Source: JBLNDJ01 sp050261515 (GTDB lineage Bacteria > Acidobacteriota > Terriglobia > Bryobacterales > Bryobacteraceae). From it: a stretch of 64,000 bases of DNA. A program made the position numbers and the translations under genes. The stretch lies in NCBI GenBank assembly GCA_050261515.1, contig JBLNDJ010000042.1, forward strand, positions 1 through 64,000, written 5' to 3'. Shown piece by piece: positions 1 through 7,190 of this stretch; position 1 is the stretch's first letter; each line of letters starts with the position of its first letter. The notes below the pieces were generated by a model that was not told the DNA's origin, made no database searches, and was given only the letters and a program-made list of their open reading frames with translations.

Positions 1-16
1 CCCAATCCAAGGCTTT

Positions 17-130
17 CTAAGAACATAACACCTGCACACGCTGGCGGTAATTTTCGAAGTTGCGGAAGCCGTACGCCTGTCTGCTGATCGTCTCCATTTT
101 GTTGTGAAAGCCTTCGGTGATATGGTCGCC
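17..130 (-). pseudogene. ISL3-like transposase, C-terminal remnant
   Basis: The last 37 residues before a stop codon include ITEGFHNKMETISRQAYGF followed by RNFENYRQRVQVLC. This matches the conserved end of ISL3/IS204/IS1001-type DDE transposases (xxEGxNxKxxxxxRxxxGxRNFxNYRxR). Upstream of about position 131 the reading frame no longer looks like transposase, so the 5' part is missing or replaced by GC-rich DNA. The rest of the element, including any terminal inverted repeat, would lie left of the window. The family assignment rests on this short tail only. Confidence 0.7.
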
Positions 131-570
131 ATCCCGCCGATCCGCCCGTCGCTGTTGGTGGATAGCACGGCGGTGCTCGCGGGCAAGGGTTCGCCTCCGG
201 CCGCGCCCTGAAGGCGCGCCCTTGCCCGCTGCGCGCCGCCGCGCAGAGCGAGCCGTTAGCGACGGGCGGCTCCGGCGCGGGATGGCTAGCAGGCGTAACA
301 TGGACAGCAGCTTTCCAAATCAGAACTGGTTCAGAAAAACGGGGCAGGTCAGTGGTGCTGGTGAGACGTTTCAAGTCATTGCCCAGAGCATCATAATCAC
401 TGTCCGCGAAGATCTGGGCCCTGGTTAATGCGACTACTGTCCGCCGCATTTCTGCAACCAAACAACGATGGTTACCATCTGGGAATGCAAAAGTCGGGCA
501 GGAATGTACCGCTCCCCTCGGTCGCTGCTCAGGGAAGGCAACCTGGAGCGGAGCCGGGACCGGGGAGTGG
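131..570. other. Non-coding stretch between IS remnant and ribE
   Basis: No reading frame here has a recognisable product. The left part (about 175-300) is very GC-rich and full of inverted repeats. The right part (300-570) has lower GC than its neighbours, as expected for decayed or imported DNA. It lies downstream of ribE on the minus strand, so it would hold that operon's 3' end, but I see no clear terminator hairpin with a T tract. Confidence 0.4.
180..228. repeat. Nested inverted repeat
   Basis: A perfect 10-base inverted repeat, CGGGCAAGGG (180-189) and CCCTTGCCCG (219-228), encloses a second hairpin, GCGCC-CTGAA-GGCGC (203-217). The whole can fold into a long GC-rich structure. It sits just beyond the transposase remnant. 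It could be a REP-like palindrome or part of the insertion junction. Confidence 0.55.
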
Positions 571-1209
571 TCAATAACCCATTTCGCGGAGCTTCTCGAC
601 CGTGAGCTTGGGCGCCTCGCGCGCGCTGAGCAGCTTCTCCACGTATTTCGCCAGCACGTCGCACTCGATGTTCACGCGGTCGCCGGGGCGGTGGGTCTTG
701 AACGTCGTCGTCTCGTAAGTCAGCGGAATGATGGCCACAGAGACCAGGCCGCCTTCGATCGAGGCGACCGTGAGGCTCACGCCGTCGATCGCGATCGAGC
801 CCTTCTCGACCACGTAGCGTTCGAGCTCGGGCGGGATGCGCACGGTCAGCCACCAGTTGCCGTCGCCGAGCGGTTCGATCGAGACGAACTCTCCGGTTCC
901 ATCGACGTGCCCCTGGACGAGGTGCCCGCCGAGACGGCCCGAGGGCGTAAGGGGGCGCTCGAGATTCACGGCCGATCCGGTCCGCAGGTCGCCGAGGTTG
1001 CTGCGGCGCAGGGTTTCGGGCGAGACGTCGGCGGAGAATCCGTCGCGGCCGATTTCGACCGCGGTCAGGCAGACGCCATTGACGTCGATGCTCGCGCCGG
1101 GACTCGAGTCTTCGAGGACCGTCTTGCAGCGGATCTCGAGACGCGCGCCGGCCGAGTGGGGCTGGATGGCCGCTACCGTGCCGATCTCTTCGACGATTCC
1201 GGTGAACAT
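571..1209 (-). CDS. ribE: Riboflavin synthase, alpha subunit
   Basis: This enzyme catalyses dismutation of two 6,7-dimethyl-8-ribityllumazine molecules to riboflavin, the last step of riboflavin synthesis in the cytoplasm. The 212-residue length fits the family. The protein opens with the signature MFTGIVEEIGTV and shows the two tandem lumazine-binding repeats. The first contains the internal GHLVQGHVDGTG motif at about residues 95-105, and the second starts near residue 98 with its own SLTVA motif. It begins 3 bases after the ribD stop, so it is almost certainly translated with ribD in the ftsY-ribD-ribE unit. No FMN riboswitch is visible before it, as expected for an internal operon gene. 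The lumazine synthase and GTP cyclohydrolase genes are not in the window. Confidence 0.96.
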   Translation of the reverse strand: MFTGIVEEIGTVAAIQPHSAGARLEIRCKTVLEDSSPGASIDVNGVCLTAVEIGRDGFSADVSPETLRRSNLGDLRTGSAVNLERPLTPSGRLGGHLVQGHVDGTGEFVSIEPLGDGNWWLTVRIPPELERYVVEKGSIAIDGVSLTVASIEGGLVSVAIIPLTYETTTFKTHRPGDRVNIECDVLAKYVEKLLSAREAPKLTVEKLREMGY

Positions 1210-1212
1210 AGC

Positions 1213-2319
1213 TCAGCGCTCCTTTGCGAGGTACGCCTCGACGGCGAACTCGTCGGGGGCGCCCACCGTGTGCAGCGTGACGTCACGAAAGCGGATCGCG
1301 TCGCGGCGGCTGCGGCGCCCGGCGCCGCCTGCGACCGGCAGCGATTGCAGGCCGCCCAGAATCTTGGGCGCGTAGTAGAAGAACACCTTGTCGGCCGCGC
1401 CCGATTCGAGCACCGCCCAGTTGAGCTTGCTGCCCGCCTCGATCATGAGCGACTGGAAGGACTCGCGGCCGAGATACTCGACCAGTGCCGGAAGGTTGAC
1501 GCGGCCGCCGGGACCGTCGAGCGTGACCACCTTCACGCCGCGGCTCTCGAGCGCGCGGCGGCGGTCGGCGGGGGCGGCCGATGTGGTGACGGCGAGCACG
1601 TCCCCGCGCGCGCTTTCGACCATGCGCGAGTTCACGGGCAGGCGCAACTGCGAATCGGCGACGATGCGGAGCAGGGGGCGGCTGCGGGCGAGGCCGGTGC
1701 GGTCGTTGAGCAGGCAGTCGTCGGCAAGGACGGTGCCGATGCCGGTCAGGATCGCATCGGAGGCGTGCCTTAGCTGCTGCACATGCGCGCGCGCTTTTTC
1801 GCTGGTGATCCAGCCGCGGTTGTCGTCGGGCGCGGCGATCTTGCCGTCCAGCGTGAGAGCGGCCTTGAGCGTCACCAGCGGCAGGCCGGTCCTCATGAAG
1901 TGGACGAAGGACTCGTTGAGGCGCTCGGCCTCGGCCGCGTGCGTCTCGTCGATTTCGACCTCAATGCCCGACTCGCGCAGCAGGCGGAAGCCTTCGCCGC
2001 GAACGCGCGGGTTGGGATCCGCGATCGGCGCGATCACACGGCGGACTCCGGCGGCGATGAGCGCGCTGGTGCAAGGCCCTGTGCGGCCTTCGTGGCAGCA
2101 GGGCTCGAGCGTGAGATAGACCGTTGCGCCGCGCGCGCGGTCGCCCGCCTGCTCGAGCGCGAGCACTTCGGCGTGTTTGCGTCCGGCGAAGGTGTGGAAG
2201 CCGCGTCCGACGACTTCGCCGTCGCGCACGATGACGGCTCCGACCGCCGGATTCGGACTGGTGAGGCCGAGCCCCTGCCGCGCCAGGTCGAGCGCCTGGC
2301 GCATGTAGTCATGGTTCAT
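1213..2319 (-). CDS. ribD: Bifunctional pyrimidine deaminase/reductase RibD
   Basis: RibD carries out the second and third steps of riboflavin synthesis: deamination of the diaminopyrimidine phosphate, then reduction of the ribosyl side chain with NADPH. The N-terminal deaminase (about residues 1-145) shows the zinc motif HAE (KHAEVLAL) and EPCCHEGRTGPC. The C-terminal reductase (about 150-365) begins with the typical LVTLKAALTLDGKIA followed by the S-x-x-A segment (WITSEKARAHVQQLRH). The 368-residue length is normal. Its ATG overlaps the ftsY stop codon by four bases (ATGA), so translation is coupled. Coupling to ftsY rather than to other rib genes is the only unusual point. Confidence 0.96.
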   Translation of the reverse strand: MNHDYMRQALDLARQGLGLTSPNPAVGAVIVRDGEVVGRGFHTFAGRKHAEVLALEQAGDRARGATVYLTLEPCCHEGRTGPCTSALIAAGVRRVIAPIADPNPRVRGEGFRLLRESGIEVEIDETHAAEAERLNESFVHFMRTGLPLVTLKAALTLDGKIAAPDDNRGWITSEKARAHVQQLRHASDAILTGIGTVLADDCLLNDRTGLARSRPLLRIVADSQLRLPVNSRMVESARGDVLAVTTSAAPADRRRALESRGVKVVTLDGPGGRVNLPALVEYLGRESFQSLMIEAGSKLNWAVLESGAADKVFFYYAPKILGGLQSLPVAGGAGRRSRRDAIRFRDVTLHTVGAPDEFAVEAYLAKER

Positions 2320-3269
2320 CTTTCAAACAAGGATGCCACGAACTTGTCCGCTTCGAACGGAAGAAGATCTTCGGCCTTCTCGCCGACGCCGATATAGCGG
2401 ATGGGCAGGTTCAGCTCGCGCGCGATCGGGATGACCACGCCGCCCTTCGCCGTGCCGTCGAGCTTGGTGAGGACGATGCCGGTGACGCCCGATGTTTCCG
2501 TAAAGCGCCGCGCCTGCTCGAGGCCGTTCTGGCCCGTGGTCGCGTCCATGACGAGCAGTACCTCGTGCGGCGCGCCGGGGATGAGCCGCTGCGCGGTGCG
2601 GCGCATTTTTTCGAGCTCGGACATTAGATTCGACTTCGTGTGCAGGCGGCCGGCGGTGTCGGCGATGACGTAGTCGATCTTGCGGGCCTTGCCGGATTGG
2701 ATGGCGTCGAACAGAACGGCGCTCGGGTCCGAACCCGGGCTTTGGCGGATGACGTCGGTGCCGGTGCGCTCGCCCCAGATTTCGAGTTGATCGATGGCGG
2801 CGGCGCGGAACGTGTCGGCCGCGCAGAGCAGCACGCTGCGGCCCTCCGACTTGTAGAGGCGCGTGAGCTTGCCGATGGTGGTGGTCTTGCCTGTGCCGTT
2901 CACGCCGACCACCAGGACGACGGCGGGCGGCTCGGCCACGCGCGGCAGCGGGCGCTCGGTGGCCTGGAGGACTTCGACCAGGTGCTCCTGAATGAGCTGC
3001 TTCAACTCCTGGGCGTCGTTGAGCATGCGGCGGTCGACGCGCTGGCGGATCAGCTCGAGAACTTCGCTCGTGGTGCGGACGCCGATGTCTGCACTGATGA
3101 GCGTGTACTCGAGTTCGTCGAGCAGGCCGGCGTCGATCTCTTTGCGGCCGGCGAGCGCGGTTTCGAGATGCTCGACCAGGCCGCTGCGCGTCTTTTCGAT
3201 GCCGCTCTTGAGGCGATCGAGCAGCGAGGGTTCGGCCGGCACGGTGCCGAACAGGGTTTGGATTGCCAT
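2316..3269 (-). CDS. ftsY: Signal recognition particle receptor FtsY
   Basis: FtsY is the membrane-associated GTPase that receives the SRP-ribosome complex and hands nascent membrane proteins to SecYEG. The 317-residue protein is an NG-domain form without the long acidic A domain of E. coli. A four-helix N domain (about 10-105) is followed by the G domain with GVNGTGKTT (P-loop, 122-130), DTAGR (204-208) and TKLD (268-271), then the closing GVGEKAEDL segment. It is the first gene of a three-gene minus-strand unit with ribD and ribE. A possible -10 (TACAAT on the minus strand) lies 11 bases upstream of the ATG. Confidence 0.97.
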   Translation of the reverse strand: MAIQTLFGTVPAEPSLLDRLKSGIEKTRSGLVEHLETALAGRKEIDAGLLDELEYTLISADIGVRTTSEVLELIRQRVDRRMLNDAQELKQLIQEHLVEVLQATERPLPRVAEPPAVVLVVGVNGTGKTTTIGKLTRLYKSEGRSVLLCAADTFRAAAIDQLEIWGERTGTDVIRQSPGSDPSAVLFDAIQSGKARKIDYVIADTAGRLHTKSNLMSELEKMRRTAQRLIPGAPHEVLLVMDATTGQNGLEQARRFTETSGVTGIVLTKLDGTAKGGVVIPIARELNLPIRYIGVGEKAEDLLPFEADKFVASLFER

Positions 3270-3460
3270 AGGCTCATTTCATTGTATCGGTCTGGTGCCG
3301 CGCCCTGCGGCAATGGTCGCCGCCAGACGACGCCGGTCGAGGGAAAGCGTTTCGAGGGTATCAGATCAACCTGGGGAATACGGCTCCCCGCCCGCTCGCC
3401 AGTATCCGCAATCACCGGCGGGCGATCCAAGCGATCGACGGAACGGTTGTGTACGAGGGG

Positions 3461-3767
3461 TACCGCCGAATGGTGTTGTATTCCTGGGAGAGTTGCCGCA
3501 TACTGCGCCTAAGGGGGGGCAGATGCAAACACGTATTGCCAAGCTGCTTCTGTTTGCGCTTGCGATCGCGGTGGTTGCTGCGGCCGCCGGCGATCTGTTT
3601 GTGGGCACCTGGAAGCTGAACGTGGCGAAGTCGAAGTTCAGTCCCGGCCCGCCGCCCAAGAGTATGACCGTGACTATCGAGCCGGGCGGGAAATGTTCCG
3701 TACAGGAAGTCACAGCGGACGGGAAGGAATCTTCCTGGGGGTTCACGGCCTCCGGGGATACGCCGGC
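3461..3767 (+). repeat. Direct repeat, copy A (intact gene plus its leader)
   Basis: About 307 bases covering roughly 60 bases of 5' flank and the first half of the small secreted-protein gene recur at 5991-6260. The shared flank contains GCCGAATRGTGTTG and GAGAGT-like stretches, and the coding part shares long identical runs. Copy B differs by a 34-base internal deletion, a few small indels in the leader and scattered substitutions. The repeats flank the metallo-beta-lactamase gene. Confidence 0.85.
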
Positions 3768-3969
3768 CACGATTACAGGGATGGAGAACTCAACTGTCAT
3801 CGAAAAGCGCACCGAGCGGACTGTCGACCACGCCTGGAACATGGGCGGCACAGCCATGACAGGGCACGGGGTGCTCTCGAAGAACGGCAAGGTCATGACG
3901 TATACCTTGAAAGGCAAAAACGAGAAAGGCGAGGAAGTCCACAACGTCGAGGTCTACGACAAGCAATAG
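3523..3969 (+). CDS. Small secreted lipocalin-like protein
   Basis: This is a 148-residue protein of unknown function. It has a signal peptide (MQTRIAKLLLFALAIAVVAA, cleavage near AAAAG), then GTWKLNVAKSKFSPG. The G-x-W opening and beta-rich remainder resemble the lipocalin-like small secreted proteins that are expanded in Solibacter-type genomes (family knowledge). The start is the ATG after a run of seven G that can act as ribosome binding site. The protein ends with alternating hydrophobic/polar strands (HGVLSKNGKVMTYTLKGK) typical of a small barrel. A broken second copy lies 2.5 kb downstream, so the locus was duplicated. No catalytic motif is visible. Confidence 0.75.
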   Translation: MQTRIAKLLLFALAIAVVAAAAGDLFVGTWKLNVAKSKFSPGPPPKSMTVTIEPGGKCSVQEVTADGKESSWGFTASGDTPATITGMENSTVIEKRTERTVDHAWNMGGTAMTGHGVLSKNGKVMTYTLKGKNEKGEEVHNVEVYDKQ

Positions 3970-3995
3970 CGGCTTGTAGCGGGCGCGCCGCCGGC

Positions 3996-4003
3996 GCTAG
4001 GAT
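3996..4003 (+). promoter_or_regulatory. -10-like element GCTAGGAT
   Basis: GC-TAGGAT ends 7 bases before the ATG at 4011, which would give a leaderless mRNA. It matches the recurring GCTANNNT octamer of this window. Confidence 0.4.
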
Positions 4004-4010
4004 AGGCCGG

Positions 4011-5948
4011 ATGAGCCGCACCAGCCGACGCAACTTCATCAAGTCCGCGGGAATCGCCGCGGCCGCGCCCGCCGCTTCGCCCAGCGTTACGAGCGCCGAG
4101 AACCGCCCGGCGTTCGCGCCGAAATCCGCGCCCCGGAAACTCACCGAGAACCTGTTCGTCTACGAGGACACGTGCAACGTCTACGTCCTGCGGGACGGCT
4201 CGAGCGCCGTGCTGATCGACTTCGGTTCGGGCAATATTCTCGATCATCTGCGGGACATGGGGATCTCGAAGGTCGAGTGGGTGCTGCACACGCACCACCA
4301 CCGCGATCAGTGCCAGGGGGATGCGCGGGCGGCGGCGCGCGGCATCCCGATTGCGGTGCCCGCGCACGAGCGGCACTTGTTCGCCGATGCCGAGAATTTC
4401 TGGCGGAACCGGCGGGTGTTCCACCTCTACTACATGAGGAACGACTTCAACACCGTGACGCGCAACATCCCGGTGGCGCGCACGCTGGCGGACTACTCGA
4501 CGTTCCGGTGGAAGAAAACGGAATTCTTCGTGATGCCGGCGCCCGGCCACACGCTGGGGTCGATCGCGCTCGTGGCGAACGTGGACGGCAAAAAGGTCGC
4601 GTTCTCGGGCGACCTGATGCGCGCGCCGGGGAAGATCCACACGCTGTACGACACCCAGATCAACTACGGCGGTTCGGAAGGGATCGACCTCGGCATCTAC
4701 TCGCTCGCGCGCCTGGCGGAGCAGAAGCCCGAGGTGTTGTGCCCGTCGCACGGCGAACCGATGCCGGAGGCGGGCAAGGCGATCGCGGAGACCGTGCGGC
4801 GGCTGGTCGATTACTACCGCTTCCAGGAGGGTGAGCCCTCGGAGTTCAACCGGCCGTTCCCGGTGAGCCCGCACCTGGTGGCGCATCATCAGACCACGGC
4901 GTCTTTCTACGCGATCGTGAGCGACAGCGGAAAGGCGATGTTCATCGATTACGGCGCGGCGTCCGGCACGCACTTCTTCAACTTCATGGAAGCGACGGCG
5001 GTGGACGACCGCATACGGTTCGTCGAGCACAGCATCGACGAGCTAAGACGGCATCACGGGGTGAAGTCGGTCGATGTCGTGATGCCGAGCCACATGCACG
5101 ACGACCACACGAACGGCTTCCCGCACCTGGCGCGGCGCTACGGCACGCAGGTGTGGTGCTACGAAAACATGGTGGACATCTTCGAGCGGCCGCGCGGGCA
5201 CAACCTGGGGTGCATTCTGGGCGAGCCGGTGAAGGTATCGCGCGCGTTCCGCAACGGCGAGAAGTTCAAGTGGGAGGAGTTCGAGTTCGAGGTGACGCAC
5301 TCGCCGGGCCACACCGAATACCAGATGGCGCTTTACGCCAATATCGACGGCAACCGCGTGGCGTTCACCGGCGACGCGTTCTTCCCGAAACAGAAGGACG
5401 GCGCGCTGCGGCACAACCTGATCTTCCGCAACCACGTAGAGAACGACAGCCACTTGAAATCCGTGCGGAACCTGATCGACCACGAGCCCGCGCTGATTTG
5501 CCCCGGCCACGGCAAGCCGTTCGCGGTGGACAAGAAGGTCATGCTCGCCACTTACGAGAAATTCAAAAAGCAGCAGCAATTCTTCTTCGACCTGCTGCCG
5601 GAGGGCGAGACGGATTTCGGGCTCGACCCAAGCTGGGTGAGCATCTATCCGTACCAGTTGCTGCTGGCGCGCGGCGAGCGGCAGACGGTTGAGCTGCGCG
5701 TGCGGAACTATCACCCGCGGCCGATGAAGATCGAGATCGCGCTAGTCGCGCCGCCGGAGTGGCGCATCGAACCGGATGTCCTGAAGCTCGAAGTGGCGGC
5801 GGGCGCGAGCGCGTCGGGGCCGGTCGCGGTGACGGTTCCGGCGGGCTGGGATGCGCGCGAGCCGAGGTTCGCCATCGCCGCCGACGTGATGGCCGACGGC
5901 AAGTACCTCGGGCAGATCACCGAGGCGGTGGTGGAATTGCGGGCCTAG
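4011..5948 (+). CDS. Tat-exported protein with two metallo-beta-lactamase domains
   Basis: This 645-residue protein carries an N-terminal twin-arginine signal (SRRNFIKSAG, residues 5-14) and two metallo-beta-lactamase folds in tandem. Domain 1 (about 45-260) has THHHRDQ: the H-x-H-x-D pattern at 95-99 is present, but the final metal His is Gln100. It also has APGHTLGS, SGDLM and CPSHGEP. Domain 2 (about 285-530) has the complete H361-x-H363-x-D365-H366, then SPGHTE, TGDAFF and CPGHGKP. The C-terminal 100 residues look like an Ig-type beta domain. The start gives the Tat signal directly. Substrate is unknown; the hydrolase role is inferred from the fold, and domain 2 is the more likely active unit. 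Homologues of this arrangement are annotated only as MBL-fold hydrolases. Confidence 0.85.
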   Translation: MSRTSRRNFIKSAGIAAAAPAASPSVTSAENRPAFAPKSAPRKLTENLFVYEDTCNVYVLRDGSSAVLIDFGSGNILDHLRDMGISKVEWVLHTHHHRDQCQGDARAAARGIPIAVPAHERHLFADAENFWRNRRVFHLYYMRNDFNTVTRNIPVARTLADYSTFRWKKTEFFVMPAPGHTLGSIALVANVDGKKVAFSGDLMRAPGKIHTLYDTQINYGGSEGIDLGIYSLARLAEQKPEVLCPSHGEPMPEAGKAIAETVRRLVDYYRFQEGEPSEFNRPFPVSPHLVAHHQTTASFYAIVSDSGKAMFIDYGAASGTHFFNFMEATAVDDRIRFVEHSIDELRRHHGVKSVDVVMPSHMHDDHTNGFPHLARRYGTQVWCYENMVDIFERPRGHNLGCILGEPVKVSRAFRNGEKFKWEEFEFEVTHSPGHTEYQMALYANIDGNRVAFTGDAFFPKQKDGALRHNLIFRNHVENDSHLKSVRNLIDHEPALICPGHGKPFAVDKKVMLATYEKFKKQQQFFFDLLPEGETDFGLDPSWVSIYPYQLLLARGERQTVELRVRNYHPRPMKIEIALVAPPEWRIEPDVLKLEVAAGASASGPVAVTVPAGWDAREPRFAIAADVMADGKYLGQITEAVVELRA

Positions 5949-5990
5949 CCCTGGCCCCACAGTGCCCAGCGGGCTGAAGCCCCGGCGAAG

Positions 5991-6260
5991 CTTCGCCGAA
6001 TAGTGTTGAATTTTTGGGAGAGTGCTGCATACTGCGCCCAAGGGGGCAGGTGCAAACACGTATTGCCAAGCTACTTCTGTTTGCGCTTGCGATCGCGGTG
6101 GTTTGGTACGGCCGCCGACGAAGTCGAAGTTCAGTCCCGGCCAGCCTCCCCAGAGCGTGACCGTGACCATTGAGCCGGGCGGGAAAGCCTCCGTACAGGA
6201 AGTCACGGCGGACGGGAAGGAATCTTCCTGGGGGGTCACGGCTTCCGGAGATGCGCCGGC
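5991..6260 (+). pseudogene. Decayed copy of the small secreted-protein gene
   Basis: This is the second copy of the 3461-3767 region. The original ATG has become GTG (6050-6052). A 34-base deletion after codon 17 removes the end of the signal peptide and the GTWKL start of the mature protein and shifts the frame, so the GTG frame reaches TGA at about 6158-6160. The old frame resumes as SKFSPGQPPQSVTVTIEPGG, then similarity stops abruptly at GDAP. The 3' half of the gene is absent. I see no route to a functional product. Confidence 0.85.
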
Positions 6261-6314
6261 TGCGCAACGTGCTCGATCACTTGCCGCTGCGACATGAGAC
6301 CTCAACTCAAACAA

Positions 6315-6334
6315 CTACCGGCTAAATTCGGTAG
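6315..6334. promoter_or_regulatory. Inverted repeat CTACCG-N8-CGGTAG
   Basis: A 6-base inverted repeat with an 8-base spacer lies 77 bases upstream of the ABC ATPase start, a reasonable place for an operator. The core TACCG-N8-CGGTA recurs with the same spacing at 17114-17131 in the E1/citrate synthase intergenic region. Its role is inferred. It could instead be a weak hairpin. Confidence 0.35.
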
Positions 6335-6410
6335 GTTCCTTTCCCGCTAAGGTCGGGTTGAGAGAGGTGGCACTGGAAACACTGCCGCCGATGCTGGTGT
6401 CTAACGGGAC

Positions 6411-7178
6411 ATGCTGGAAGCACGGGGCTTGACAAAATACTACTCGGCTATTCCTGCAGTGTATGAGGTCAGCTTTACCGTCCGTCCTGGCGAGGTACTG
6501 GGGTATCTCGGACCTAACGGCTCCGGCAAGAGCACGACCGTCAAGATGATCGCCGGCCTCCTCGATCCGACGCACGGCCAGGTTTTCTTCGACGGCCAGA
6601 ATATCAAAACGGATCTGCCCGGTTACAAGAGTCGCTTCGGGTACGTGCCGGAAGAGCCCCATGTCTATCCCTATCTGACGGGGCGCGAGTACCTCCTTCT
6701 GATCGGGCGCATGCGTTGTCTGCCGGAAAAGGTCCTCGGCCATAGAATCGACGCCCTGCTGCGCCTGTTCGGGCTCCAATCCGACCGGCATCTGCTCATG
6801 GCGTCCTATTCGAAGGGAATGCGGCAGAAGGTGCTCATCTGCAGCGCTCTGCTTCATGACCCGGAACTGTTGATCTTCGACGAGCCGCTTTCGGGGCTCG
6901 ATGTGACGACGGCGCTGATCCTGCGCGACCTGGTTAGCGCGCTGGCTCGCCGGGGGAAGATCGTGTTGTACAGCTCGCACGTGCTCGAGACCGTCGAAAA
7001 GCTCTGTTCCCGGGTTGTGATCCTGAAGAAAGGCCGGGTGGCGGCCGATGGCGATGTGGCCGAGTTGCGCGATCTGATGCACGCGCCTTCGCTCGAGGGT
7101 GTGTTCGCACAGCTTGTCCTTCAGGAAAACACAGCGCGCATTGCCGCCGACATCTCCGATGCAATGCAGCTCGCCTGA
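6411..7178 (+). CDS. ABC transporter ATP-binding protein
   Basis: This is the 255-residue cytoplasmic ATPase of an ABC exporter. Walker A is GPNGSGKST (about 38-46), the Q-loop region is GYVPEEP, the signature is the variant YSKGMRQK rather than LSGGQ, Walker B is LLIFDEP, and the switch histidine is in YSSHVLE. The YSKGMRQK signature is common in ATPases paired with ABC-2-type permeases (family knowledge). The permease gene starts 12 bases after its stop behind a strong ribosome binding site, so the two form one transporter. The substrate cannot be read from sequence. The gene follows the CTACCG inverted repeat. Confidence 0.92.
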   Translation: MLEARGLTKYYSAIPAVYEVSFTVRPGEVLGYLGPNGSGKSTTVKMIAGLLDPTHGQVFFDGQNIKTDLPGYKSRFGYVPEEPHVYPYLTGREYLLLIGRMRCLPEKVLGHRIDALLRLFGLQSDRHLLMASYSKGMRQKVLICSALLHDPELLIFDEPLSGLDVTTALILRDLVSALARRGKIVLYSSHVLETVEKLCSRVVILKKGRVAADGDVAELRDLMHAPSLEGVFAQLVLQENTARIAADISDAMQLA

Positions 7179-7190
7179 GAGGAGGGCGCT

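Noticed and set aside
571..3300. FMN riboswitch controlling the riboflavin genes
   Set aside because: No RFN-like conserved segments are visible before ribD or ribE, and both genes are translationally coupled to ftsY.
6022..6297. A 91-residue open frame as a functional small gene
   Set aside because: It joins an out-of-frame leader to the middle of a broken copy of the 3523-3969 gene, and the C-terminus is unrelated sequence.
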